Of a stretch of DNA of 64,000 nt, positions 18,265 to 26,059 are shown piece after piece. The DNA lies in the NCBI GenBank assembly GCA_015689645.1, contig WVSM01000003.1, positions 186,001 through 250,000 on the forward strand. Direction: 5' to 3'. Position 1 is the stretch's first letter. Each line of letters opens with the position of its first letter. The translations under genes were made by a program, and so were the position numbers. The notes beneath the pieces were generated by a model. The model was not told where the DNA came from. It saw nothing but the letters and a program-made list of their open reading frames with translations, and searched no databases. Origin of the DNA: Rhodobacterales bacterium HKCCE4037 (GTDB taxonomy: Bacteria > Pseudomonadota > Alphaproteobacteria > Rhodobacterales > Rhodobacteraceae).

Positions 18265-18810
18265 TCAGGCCTGCGCCTCCGAATTATCAGGTGTCTCGAC
18301 CTGGCGCGAGGCCGTTGGCAGACCGTCCGGAACATCCATCAGGTCTTCCACGAACAGGCTCAGGAACTGCGGCCGTCCGCTGACATTGGCCTTGCGGTAA
18401 ATTGCATTGGTCTGCGCCTTGACGGTCCCTTCCGAGGTGTCCCTCAGCGCCGCGATTTCCGAGAGCGTGCAGCCCTTGAGTGCGAACAGCGCCACGTCCC
18501 GCTCTGCCGGGGTCAGGCCCCATTCGGCGAACCGCTCTTCCACGATGTCCATGAACGCGCTCGAAGCGATCCGGAGCGCCTCCTCCGCGGCCCGCGTGCG
18601 CCGCAGGGACGCACGCAGGAACAGCGCGCCGAAGAACACGCCAAGCACCAGTCCCAGCGCGGCGCCGATCTCCATCAATTCGCGAAACCGCCACGGGATC
18701 GGGTCGACCGGCACGCGCAGGACCGACAGCAGGATATCCGACACGAAGATGATCGCGCAGACCACCTGCACGATGAGGATCGCAACGAATATCGCGGGTC
18801 GGTTCAGCAT
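18265..18810 (-). CDS. membrane-tethered LuxR-type (GerE) DNA-binding protein
   Basis: The 181-residue protein has two N-terminal membrane helices (about residues 6-26 and 46-66), a short coiled linker, then a GerE/LuxR helix-turn-helix: LTPAERDVALFALKGCTLSEIAALRDTSEGTVKAQ and a closing helix (residues 98-162). It lacks a receiver or autoinducer domain, so input may come through the membrane. Immediately upstream on the same strand lie two exported poly-aspartate proteins; the start follows the stop of the nearer one by 29 bases with no clear ribosome binding site. Control of that locus is inferred. Confidence 0.75.
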   Translation of the reverse strand: MLNRPAIFVAILIVQVVCAIIFVSDILLSVLRVPVDPIPWRFRELMEIGAALGLVLGVFFGALFLRASLRRTRAAEEALRIASSAFMDIVEERFAEWGLTPAERDVALFALKGCTLSEIAALRDTSEGTVKAQTNAIYRKANVSGRPQFLSLFVEDLMDVPDGLPTASRQVETPDNSEAQA

Positions 18811-18839
18811 GCGCTCAGACGGGCCCGGCGGGGACTGGA

Positions 18840-19277
18840 TCAGTCATCGTCGTCGTCATCGTCGTCATCGTCGCCACCGCCTCCGTGATCGTCGTCGTCA
18901 TCGTCATCATCCCGGCCGCCACCCCCGCGGCCACTGCGATCATCGTCATCATCATCGTCATCATCATCGTCGTCGTCATATTCGTATTCGGGAAGTTGCG
19001 GCTCGGGCGGACCACCGCCGTCGTTGTCCCCTGTCACGAGATCCCGAAATATCTGGCCATTGCGCGGATCGAGAACGATTTCCCGCGTCAGCGCGCCCCT
19101 TCGCGCCGTAATCCTGATCCGCCCGAGCAAGGTCCGGGTGACCTCCACGATGCGAAATCCCTGCTGGCGCAACTGCTGCAGAACCGATTGCGTCACACGA
19201 TCGTCCTGCGCCAGGACCGGCGTCGTGCAGGCAAGCCCGGCGCCGAGCCCGGCTACGAAATCGCGTCGCGACATCAT
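18840..19277 (-). CDS. exported PepSY-like protein with poly-aspartate tail (145 aa)
   Basis: The protein starts with a twin-arginine-like signal (MSRRDFVAGLGAGLACTTP) cleaved near VLAQ. A short folded part (residues 26-85) with VLQQLRQQGFRIVEVTRTLLG and REIVLDPRNGQIFRDL looks like a single PepSY-type repeat. The last 50 residues are runs of aspartate (about 13, 8 and 10) broken by Arg/Gly/His-rich linkers. The tail could chelate Ca2+ or other cations in the periplasm. GGAGGAC precedes the double ATG. Coding sequence in the tail is GAC/GAT repeat DNA prone to slippage. Confidence 0.7.
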   Translation of the reverse strand: MMSRRDFVAGLGAGLACTTPVLAQDDRVTQSVLQQLRQQGFRIVEVTRTLLGRIRITARRGALTREIVLDPRNGQIFRDLVTGDNDGGGPPEPQLPEYEYDDDDDDDDDDDDDRSGRGGGGRDDDDDDDDHGGGGDDDDDDDDDD

Positions 19278-19294
19278 CAGTTACGTCCTCCATC

Positions 19295-19327
19295 GAAAAG
19301 CCCGCCGACACGTCAGGTGCCGGCGGG
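19295..19327 (-). terminator. hairpin between the two poly-Asp genes
   Basis: On the minus strand CCCGCCGGCAC pairs with GTGTCGGCGGG (19301-19327, one mismatch) and is followed by CTTTTCG. It lies between the stop of the 174-residue gene (19358) and the ribosome binding site of the 145-residue gene, so it can end or attenuate transcription between the two. Confidence 0.6.
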
Positions 19328-19357
19328 TCTGCTCATGTGCTCCGTGAGTGGGCCGGA

Positions 19358-19882
19358 TCAATCGTCGTCATCATCATCGTCGTCGTCGTCATCGCCGCCA
19401 CGGTCGTCATCGCCACCGCGGTCGTCGTCGCCACCGCGGTCGTCGTCGCCGCCACGGTCATCATCGCCACCGCGGTCGTCGTCGTCATCATCATCGTCAT
19501 CGCCACGTCCGCGATCATCGTCATCGTCATCATCATCATCATCATCGTCATCATCGTAATCGTCATCGTCGTCGTCGCGGCTGAAATTGCGCGCCTCGCT
19601 TCGGATCTCGTGCCCGATGCGACCGATATATTCCGCATCGGCGGCTTCCCGTTCGGTTTCGAGAATCCGGCCAGTGCGGGTGTCGTAGATGACTTCGAGT
19701 TGCTGTGTCCCCTCGATCACCTCCACCTTGATCTCGCTCCGGCCGACGGTGATCTCGATGTAATCGTATCCCTGCTCCTGGTAGGCCGCCAGAAGCTGCT
19801 CGGCCGTGATGTCTGCCAAGGCAGCCGTCCCGCAAAAACCGGCCAGAACCCCGGTCGCGGCGCTGAACATATATCGTTTCAT
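19358..19882 (-). CDS. exported PepSY-like protein with poly-aspartate and DDDRGG repeats (174 aa)
   Basis: A Sec signal peptide (KRYMF start, cleavage near TAALA/DITA) is followed by a PepSY-like domain (residues 24-95: QLLAAYQEQGYDYIEITVG, IKVEVIEGTQQLEVIYD, GRILETER). The last 75 residues are almost all Asp: runs of 6, 14, 9 and 11 with a block of DDDRGG repeats. It looks like a diverged paralogue of the 145-residue neighbour. GAGGAGA precedes the ATG at 19882. Probably a periplasmic, cation-binding protein; the function is inferred only from composition. Confidence 0.7.
   Translation of the reverse strand: MKRYMFSAATGVLAGFCGTAALADITAEQLLAAYQEQGYDYIEITVGRSEIKVEVIEGTQQLEVIYDTRTGRILETEREAADAEYIGRIGHEIRSEARNFSRDDDDDDYDDDDDDDDDDDDDDRGRGDDDDDDDDDRGGDDDRGGDDDRGGDDDRGGDDDRGGDDDDDDDDDDD
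19392..19482. repeat. 18-bp tandem repeat coding for DDDRGG
   Basis: About five copies of an 18-bp unit (GTCGTCGCCACCGCGGTC and variants on the plus strand) encode the DDDRGG hexapeptide of the exported protein. Third-position variation between copies (CC/CG, ATC/GTC) shows selection or age rather than a very recent expansion. In-frame unit gain or loss would vary the tail length. Confidence 0.8.
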
Positions 19883-20071
19883 GTCGTGTCTCCTCGTAAT
19901 TGCGATGCGCGGCGTTTGTGCCGAACACAATTCGAGGAACCGCATCAAAGCAGCCCTTGGAAACCGGCTAAGGGTTTATGGGCCGGCCTGTAAACCCACG
20001 GAACATGCGCTTAAACCAAAGGTCTACGTGCAGCCTTCCGTCCCGTGGCGCCTTCCATCAGCCGATCCGGC

Positions 20072-21301
20072 TCAGGCGCCGCTCATGTCCCAGCCGAGGG
20101 CACGGGCCACGGTGAAGATGTCCTTGTCGCCCCGTCCGCACATGTTCATGCAGATGATGTGATCCTTCGGAAGATCCGGCGCGATCTTGGCCACATGGGC
20201 GAGCGCGTGGGACGGCTCCAGCGCGGGGATGATGCCTTCGGTCTCACAGGACAGCTGGAACGCGTCGAGGGCTTCGGTGTCGGTGATCGACACGTATTGC
20301 GCGCGCCCGATCTCGTGCAGCCAGGCATGTTCCGGACCGATCCCGGGGTAGTCGAGGCCCGCGCTGATCGAGTGGCCTTCGAGGATCTGGCCGTCCTCAT
20401 CCTGTAGAAGATACGTGCGGTTGCCGTGCAGCACACCGGGACGCCCGCCGGTCAGGCTGGCGCAATGTTCCATCTTCTCGTTCACACCCTTGCCACCGGC
20501 TTCGACGCCGATGATCTGCACGTCCTTGTCGTCGAGAAACGGAAAGAACAGTCCCATCGCGTTGGAGCCGCCACCGATCGCGGCGATGATCGTGTCGGGC
20601 AGACGCCCCTCGGCGGCCATCATCTGTTCCTTGGCTTCCTTGCCGATGATCGCCTGGAAATCGCGGACCATGGCCGGGTACGGATGCGGGCCCGCGACGG
20701 TGCCGATGCAGTAGAACGTGTCGCGCACGTTGGTGACCCAGTCGCGCAGCGCGTCGTTCATCGCGTCCTTCAGCGTGCCGCGGCCGGAGGTCACGGGCAC
20801 GACCTCGGCGCCGAGCAGCTTCATGCGGAAGACGTTGGGCGCCTGGCGCTCAACATCCGTTGCGCCCATGTAGACGACGCATTTCAGGCCGAACTTGGCG
20901 CAGACCGTGGCCGTGGCCACGCCGTGCTGGCCCGCGCCGGTCTCCGCGATGATGCGGGTCTTGCCCATGCGGCGGGCGAGGATGATCTGACCCAGCACGT
21001 TGTTGATCTTGTGCGCGCCGGTGTGGTTCAACTCGTCGCGCTTGAGGTAGATCTTCGCGCCGCCCAGACGTTCGGTCAGGCGCTCCGCGAAGTAGAGAGG
21101 CGACGGGCGGCCGACATAATGGGTCCAGAGATCCTGCATCTCGGCCCAGAAGCTGTCGTCGGTCTTGGCGTGCTCGTATTGCTTCTCCAGCTCGAGGATC
21201 AGCGGCATCAGGGTCTCGGACACGAACCGCCCGCCGAAATCGCCGAACCGGCCCTTTTCGTCGGGTCCGGTCATGAAGCTGTTCAAAAGATCGTCTGGCA
21301 T
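20072..21301 (-). CDS. trpB: tryptophan synthase beta chain
   Basis: The 409-residue protein is a complete TrpB1. [16 protein letters not shown] contains the pyridoxal-phosphate lysine, [13 protein letters not shown] the catalytic glutamate loop, and GGGSNAMG the phosphate-binding loop; YPGIGPEHA and [12 protein letters not shown] follow. It condenses indole with serine. GGAGAAG precedes the ATG. It follows trpF with an 81-base gap. A hairpin (GGCGCCT 20047-20053 with AGGCGCC 20074-20080) overlaps the stop codon and could end the transcript, though no T-run follows. Confidence 0.97.
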   Translation of the reverse strand: MPDDLLNSFMTGPDEKGRFGDFGGRFVSETLMPLILELEKQYEHAKTDDSFWAEMQDLWTHYVGRPSPLYFAERLTERLGGAKIYLKRDELNHTGAHKINNVLGQIILARRMGKTRIIAETGAGQHGVATATVCAKFGLKCVVYMGATDVERQAPNVFRMKLLGAEVVPVTSGRGTLKDAMNDALRDWVTNVRDTFYCIGTVAGPHPYPAMVRDFQAIIGKEAKEQMMAAEGRLPDTIIAAIGGGSNAMGLFFPFLDDKDVQIIGVEAGGKGVNEKMEHCASLTGGRPGVLHGNRTYLLQDEDGQILEGHSISAGLDYPGIGPEHAWLHEIGRAQYVSITDTEALDAFQLSCETEGIIPALEPSHALAHVAKIAPDLPKDHIICMNMCGRGDKDIFTVARALGWDMSGA

Positions 21302-21382
21302 CGCTCTTCTCCGTTCCGCGTAACAAGGGCTTCGGCTCTTGGTGCCTTACATACTGTCACATGCGGTATGGGCAAGCTGCCT

Positions 21383-22030
21383 TTAGGTCCGAAGGGCCTC
21401 CGCGAACGCCTGCATCAGGGCCGGGTCCTTCACGCCCGGCGCGGATTCGACGCCCGAGCTCAGGTCGACCTGGCGCGCGCCCGTCCACGCGGTGGCCTCC
21501 GCCACGTTCTCCGGCGTCAGCCCCCCGGCCAGCATCCACGGCACGGTCCAATACTTGCGGCGCTTCAGCAAGTCCCAGTCGAACGCCGCACCGTTGCCGC
21601 CGGGCAGGTCCGCCCCTTTCGGCGGCTTCGCGTCGATCAGGAGCTGGTCGGCCACCTCCGCATAGATGTCGATCGCATCGAGGTCGGCGGCCTCGCGAAT
21701 GCCCACGGCCTTCATCACCGGCAGACCGTAGCGCGCCCGCACCTCGGCAACGCGCTCCGGCGTCTCGGACCCGTGGAGTTGCAACATGTCGAGCGGCACC
21801 GCGGCAGTCAGGTCATCGAGAAACCCGTCGTCCGCATTCACGGTCAGGGCCACTTTCGCGACGCCCGGCGGCACCAGCAATGCCAGTTCCCGTGCCGTTT
21901 CGAGCGACACGTTCCGCGGCGATTTCCCGAAGAACACGAAGCCCACGTAGCGCGCGCCGGCATCGACCGCGGCAGAAACGTCGGACGGGCGGCTTAGCCC
22001 GCAAAACTTGATCGCAATGTCGGACGGCAC
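21383..22030 (-). CDS. trpF: phosphoribosylanthranilate isomerase
   Basis: The 215-residue TIM-barrel protein has the TrpF motifs [12 protein letters not shown] (catalytic Cys), [29 protein letters not shown], the catalytic-aspartate region LIDAKPPKG and [14 protein letters not shown]. It converts phosphoribosylanthranilate to CdRP, the third step from chorismate. It lies 6 bases after the LapA-like gene and ahead of trpB, so ihfB-lapA-trpF-trpB probably form one transcription unit. Confidence 0.95.
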   Translation of the reverse strand: MPSDIAIKFCGLSRPSDVSAAVDAGARYVGFVFFGKSPRNVSLETARELALLVPPGVAKVALTVNADDGFLDDLTAAVPLDMLQLHGSETPERVAEVRARYGLPVMKAVGIREAADLDAIDIYAEVADQLLIDAKPPKGADLPGGNGAAFDWDLLKRRKYWTVPWMLAGGLTPENVAEATAWTGARQVDLSSGVESAPGVKDPALMQAFAEALRT

Positions 22031-22036
22031 GGCGCG

Positions 22037-22474
22037 TCAGCGGGCGCGGGCCGTGTCGGCCTGGTCGAGGATGGCGAGCACCTCGTCCTCCTGCCCGTCC
22101 GAGCGGCGGCCCTTCATCTGCGCGACTTCCTGGTTCAGGCGCTGCGCCTCGCGGCGCTGGGTCTTCGCCTCGGACCGGTAGCGGTATTCCCGGAGGTATT
22201 CCCAGATGAAGCCGACGACGATGCCGACCAACAAGGCCAGCGTCACGACCAGCGAGACGGTCAGGTCGACCTTGCCATCCGCCCCGAACCAATCGGCGAT
22301 GACCGTGGGCAGCAAGCGTATTTCGGAAACGGTGAAGTCCCGGCCCATCGCCTCTTCCAGGCTCGCGGGCAGCAGGCTCACGGAAATCTGCTCCTGGTTG
22401 GAGACCGCGAGCAGCACCAGAACGATGGCCACGACCACCAGGAACAGGATTTTCAGATACCGAAAGATTGCCAT
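22037..22474 (-). CDS. LapA (DUF1049) domain membrane protein
   Basis: The 145-residue protein has two membrane helices (about residues 6-24 and 73-91), with the LapA-type NQEQISVSLLP segment after the first, and a basic coiled-coil tail (YLREYRYRSEAKTQRREAQRLNQEV). E. coli LapA acts with LapB in lipopolysaccharide assembly control; lapB is not next to it here. Position between ihfB and trpF is conserved in Rhodobacterales as far as I know. Confidence 0.8.
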   Translation of the reverse strand: MAIFRYLKILFLVVVAIVLVLLAVSNQEQISVSLLPASLEEAMGRDFTVSEIRLLPTVIADWFGADGKVDLTVSLVVTLALLVGIVVGFIWEYLREYRYRSEAKTQRREAQRLNQEVAQMKGRRSDGQEDEVLAILDQADTARAR

Positions 22475-22613
22475 CTCATTCCCCCAAGGCCCAATTCGCC
22501 GCTCAGGATAGCGGCGGCGGCCCTCTCATTCCATGTGGTTTTTTGCAGCTCTGACTCACGAACCAGCACAACGCCGTCGGGTTCCATTCACAACCCGGCC
22601 TCGCGCCGAACTC

Positions 22614-22901
22614 TCAGCTTTCCTGGCCGTTCAGACGATCACGCAACAGCTTTCCGGCCTTGAAAAACGGGACATGCTTTTCCTCGACCGAAACGCTTTC
22701 CCCGGTGCGCGGATTGCGGCCGACGCGGGCGTCGCGTTTCTTGACGGAGAAGGCGCCGAAGCCGCGGAGTTCGACGCGGTTGCCGCTGGACAGGGCGTCG
22801 ATGATTTCCTCGAAGATCGCGTTTACGATCCGTTCGACGTCGCGCTGGTAGAGGTGCGGATTCTCGTCGGACAGCTTCTGAATCAGCTCGGAGCGTATCA
22901 T
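22614..22901 (-). CDS. ihfB: integration host factor subunit beta
   Basis: The 95-residue HU/IHF-fold protein has [17 protein letters not shown], the [11 protein letters not shown] core and the DNA-intercalating arm GRNPRTGE. The opening residues and length mark IHF-beta rather than HU. With IHF-alpha (elsewhere) it bends DNA in replication, recombination and regulation. The 238-base upstream region to the tRNA must hold its promoter. A 139-base gap separates it from the LapA gene. Confidence 0.93.
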   Translation of the reverse strand: MIRSELIQKLSDENPHLYQRDVERIVNAIFEEIIDALSSGNRVELRGFGAFSVKKRDARVGRNPRTGESVSVEEKHVPFFKAGKLLRDRLNGQES

Positions 22902-23139
22902 ATCATCCCCATCGATCTTCAGTTTGCATCGGACATAGCCGATAGCCCGACACTATAGGCACAACATGGTTCATTGGATACTCAAAAGCGGCTCAATTCG
23001 CGAAGAAAAAGTGGCCAAACGCCTGTTTCCAAGCGGGATTTTGCAGGTGCGGCACGATAGTGCACATGTATCCCGCAGCGCGGAGGGGTTTTCCCCGACC
23101 CGATTCGGAGCCGTCCGCAGCGGGCAATCCGATGGGGAA

Positions 23140-23216
23140 TGGCGGGCCCAGAAGGACTCGAACCCTCAACCTGCCGATTAGAAGTCGGCTGCTCTATCCG
23201 GTTGAGCTATGGGCCC
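23140..23216 (-). tRNA. tRNA-Arg (anticodon TCT)
   Basis: The minus strand reads GGGCCCATAGCTCAACCGG for the acceptor and D arm, a CCGA-CTTCTAA-TCGG anticodon stem-loop with anticodon TCT, a GGGTTCGAGTCC T arm, and an acceptor 3' strand TGGGCCC followed by G and an encoded CCA (23140-23142). All stems pair. It reads AGA/AGG-type arginine codons, which are rare in this GC-rich genome. Confidence 0.97.
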
Positions 23217-23308
23217 GCTTGCCGCCCGTTTAGCGGGTCACGGCCAAGCCGTCCACGGGCGCAAATGCGGTAGAAAGAACCCGTCGTGATCCTGTAGTTA
23301 TTCCGTAA

Positions 23309-23761
23309 CTACAAACGACGGCACATGAAGGCGCTTTCCGGGTCGTCCGTGTAGTCGCCGAACGGCGGGCAATAGGAGAACCCGGCCCGCTCGTAGAGCG
23401 CCCGCGCCGCCGCGTGATGGTCCTTCGATCCGGTCTCGAGATAGATCGCGCGCGCCTTCGACGCCGCCGCGACCTCCACCAGGTGGTCGAGAATGCGACG
23501 GCCCACGCCGCGCCCGCGCGCGGCATCCAGAACGTGCATGGATTTCAGCTCGACATTTTCACCGAAGGGTTTCAGCGCGCCGATCCCCAGCACCGCGTCC
23601 CCGTCCCGCAGGGCGAAGACCGTGGCGCCGGAAGCGCGCAGCTCCTCCGCCGTCATGACATGACAGCTTTCCTCGGCGGTCTGCGAGCGCATCAGCGCGT
23701 GGTGCCGTTCGAGAATGGCCGTGACGCCTGCGTCGGGCCGGTCGACCCGTTCGACGATCAT
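23309..23761 (-). CDS. GNAT family N-acetyltransferase
   Basis: The 150-residue protein has the GNAT acetyl-CoA motif A, ELKSMHVLDAARGRGVGRRILDHLV, followed by AIYLETGSKDHHAAARALYERAGFSYCPPFGDY, the common PhnO/YjgM-like ending. The ATG overlaps the TGA of the complex I subunit gene (TGATG), so the two are coupled. The substrate is unknown. The long upstream in-frame extension is antisense or out of frame with the upstream gene and is rejected. Confidence 0.88.
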   Translation of the reverse strand: MIVERVDRPDAGVTAILERHHALMRSQTAEESCHVMTAEELRASGATVFALRDGDAVLGIGALKPFGENVELKSMHVLDAARGRGVGRRILDHLVEVAAASKARAIYLETGSKDHHAAARALYERAGFSYCPPFGDYTDDPESAFMCRRL

Positions 23762-24072
23762 CAATGCGTCCAGGCCCCGCGCCGGTTGGTGGCGAAATTG
23801 TCGCCGTATCCGCCGGGGCGCACATTGGGCTTGCGGGACTTGGGCTTGGTCACGATGGCCTCGATCCCGTGGTCCTTGGCGTAATCCTTCGCCGCCTCCA
23901 GCGTATCGAAGCGCAGCCGCACCTGGCTGTCCATGTCCGAGGACGAGGTCCAGCCCATCAAGGGGTCGATCGAACGCGCCTCGGACGGCGCGAAATCCAG
24001 CACCCATTCCTTGGTCTTCGCCTGCCCCGAGGACATGGCGGACTTGGCGGGCTTGTAGATACGTGCGGGCAT
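23761..24072 (-). CDS. ETC complex I subunit (NDUFS4-like)
   Basis: The 103-residue protein matches the alphaproteobacterial homologue of the 18-kDa mitochondrial complex I subunit NDUFS4. Visible segments are [58 protein letters not shown] and [14 protein letters not shown]. It is an accessory subunit of NADH:ubiquinone oxidoreductase, typically encoded away from the nuo operon. GGAGAC precedes the ATG at 24072; an upstream ATG (24099) is less likely. Confidence 0.92.
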   Translation of the reverse strand: MPARIYKPAKSAMSSGQAKTKEWVLDFAPSEARSIDPLMGWTSSSDMDSQVRLRFDTLEAAKDYAKDHGIEAIVTKPKSRKPNVRPGGYGDNFATNRRGAWTH

Positions 24073-24320
24073 GGCGGGCGTCTCCGGCTGACGTGGCATC
24101 TGCGTTATGCAAAGGTTGCGCGCGCCTGGCAACGGGAATGGTGTCGCGGGGGGAGCGGGCTGAGACGCCCTTCCACTCGCTTCACTGAACCGACGCGAAC
24201 AGCGCAAACATCTCGTTGGTGGCGTTTATGACGTAGGCCGGTAGCCGGGCGGAGTGGTGATTTCTTAACGCGTTCGATGACAGCACTGTCAACTGTTCCT
24301 TTAACAAAGGCAAAGCGATA

Positions 24321-25820
24321 ATGACGAGAGGACTTTGGAGGATCGTCAGATTGAAAGAAACAGAACTCACCGGAAAAACCGCGCGGCTCTTAGGACTGAA
24401 CAATGTCAATATCATCATGGGGCGCAACGGCGCAGGGAAAAGCCGGTTCCTCCGCGACATTGAAGAAATTGGTAGCAGAAATAAAGAACGTTTCTACATA
24501 CGATACATAAGCCCTGAGCGAGCCGGCTCATTTAAGCGTGACGGGAATGTCCTCACAAACATGAGTTCGAGCCCAGAATGGCTTCGGTCTGTTCGTTCGG
24601 TCAACCAAGCTGAAAATTTCAAGGCCGCTTCTGCGATGCTGTTCCGCGAGGCTGAGACATTATACCTTCGTCGACTTGCGAAATCGCCTGAAATTCGGAT
24701 GGACCCGGCACGGAACTTCGAAGCCGACCGGCTGAGCAAAGTCAATCAACTACTAAGCAATATTTCACTTGAGATGGGAAACGCCGACTTCGAATTTCGT
24801 TCGCTGGCTAGTGGTGAGATAGTCGACCCGCAAAAGATCAGTAGCGGTGAATCTGAGGCCGTTGCTCTGGCCGCCGAAATTCTATACTTCTTCGACACTA
24901 TCGAATCCTCAAAATTTAATGTTCTGCTGCTTGATGAACCAGACGTGCATCTACATCCTGATCTTCAAGCCCGTCTTGGTAAGCTGATCATCGGAATGCT
25001 GTCGGAATTTGAGAATGATGCAGATAGCATTGCGGTCTGCCTTGCCACACACAGTGCGCCGCTTGTCTGCTCACTTGCTGACTCACAATATGTGTCGATT
25101 GGCACCAAAAGCTTTGAGGTCGATACCGTCCAATTAAAACCCGCCAATTCTGAGTTACGCAAAGTGGCGCCGTTCTTCGGCCATCCACTCTCACTTTCTC
25201 TAAGTGAGGATGCCGCGCTAATTTTGGAGGGCCAGGATGACGAGCGTGTCTGGCAGCAGGCCGCGCGCACATCGCAGGGCGGGATCAAAATTTTCCCAGT
25301 TCTTGCTGGAAGTGTCGATCAGCAAGGCGAACTCGAGACATTCTGCGTTGATCTCCTGGCCACGCTTTATGATAACCCTATCGCGTTTTCCCTTAGAGAT
25401 GGCGATGGTGTGGTTGGCGAGCCGCTCGAACATCGTCCGCCGCTTAGGCGCTATCGCTTACAATGCTATGCTATCGAGAATGCTCTTCTAACAGATGCTT
25501 GCTTATCTCTAATGGGAACAAACTGGGATGCGTTCCGCGAGGCAGCAGGCGATTGGATGCGTGCGAACTCGGAGCATCTAAACATCGCTCTTATTCAAGA
25601 AATCATCGAAGCAGAAGACCGGATGCGACACAAAAAAATAAAGAGCGTTCGCCAAATGATATGCGCGATTGCAGGATGCAGGAAACCCTGGGAGGTCGTG
25701 GTCGGTCAAGCGATTGGCGCCTTGCGAACGGATGATCTGGAGGCTGGAAACTCGCTTGTGGACTTCATCGGAGTTGAGGCCGTTCGCGACATCATCTTTC
25801 GAGACACCTCTGAATCATAG
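24321..25820 (+). CDS. AAA/ABC-type ATPase with C-terminal Toprim-like region (OLD-like)
   Basis: The 499-residue protein has Walker A GRNGAGKS (34-41), an ABC-like signature ISSGE (173-177), Walker B VLLLDEPDVHLHPD (201-214) and a switch His (LATHS, His244). After residue 298, ALILEGQDDERVW (Glu303, Asp306/307) and SLRDGDG (Asp360, Asp362), then IENALL, look like a Toprim nuclease domain as in OLD-family proteins. Such proteins often act in phage defence, but no partner gene (for example a UvrD-like helicase) is present. Codon use is clearly more AT-rich than neighbours, which suggests recent acquisition. Confidence 0.7.
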   Translation: MTRGLWRIVRLKETELTGKTARLLGLNNVNIIMGRNGAGKSRFLRDIEEIGSRNKERFYIRYISPERAGSFKRDGNVLTNMSSSPEWLRSVRSVNQAENFKAASAMLFREAETLYLRRLAKSPEIRMDPARNFEADRLSKVNQLLSNISLEMGNADFEFRSLASGEIVDPQKISSGESEAVALAAEILYFFDTIESSKFNVLLLDEPDVHLHPDLQARLGKLIIGMLSEFENDADSIAVCLATHSAPLVCSLADSQYVSIGTKSFEVDTVQLKPANSELRKVAPFFGHPLSLSLSEDAALILEGQDDERVWQQAARTSQGGIKIFPVLAGSVDQQGELETFCVDLLATLYDNPIAFSLRDGDGVVGEPLEHRPPLRRYRLQCYAIENALLTDACLSLMGTNWDAFREAAGDWMRANSEHLNIALIQEIIEAEDRMRHKKIKSVRQMICAIAGCRKPWEVVVGQAIGALRTDDLEAGNSLVDFIGVEAVRDIIFRDTSES

Positions 25821-26059
25821 TGCAGCGTTCTGGAAGCAGACCTCGTTTGGGTCTTTGGCGAACGACAGTTCTCCGCCCAAGAGGGTTGGGCACTCGCAAC
25901 TGCAGCGAATGTCCGCTTTCCGCTTATCGCGAGAATGCTGCGTCGGGCAGCAAGGACCGAGAAGGGCTCGAACCTACCATTCGCCCCCCCTATGCCGCGC
26001 GCAGCACCGGCGGCGGGACGACTGTGTCGCCCGCCGCCGCCAACCTCATGAAGCTCCAC
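25821..26059. other. intergenic end of the AT-rich islet with a tRNA-like T-arm
   Basis: This 239-base gap holds no gene. Around 25961-25976, GAGAAGGGCTCGAAC matches the T-arm part of the tRNA-Arg gene (CAGAAGGACTCGAAC) at 13 of 15 positions, but the rest of a tRNA cannot be folded and no CCA follows. It could be a decayed tRNA end or attachment-site remnant, or chance. Confidence 0.3.

Noticed and set aside
19392-19482. CRISPR-like array of 18-bp units
   Set aside because: Units are contiguous, lack spacers and are in-frame codons for DDDRGG.
22966-23181. 71-codon plus-strand frame
   Set aside because: It overlaps the tRNA-Arg gene and has no motif.
25956-25995. Second tRNA gene after the ATPase
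   Set aside because: Only a T-arm-like stretch matches; acceptor, D and anticodon arms cannot be folded.
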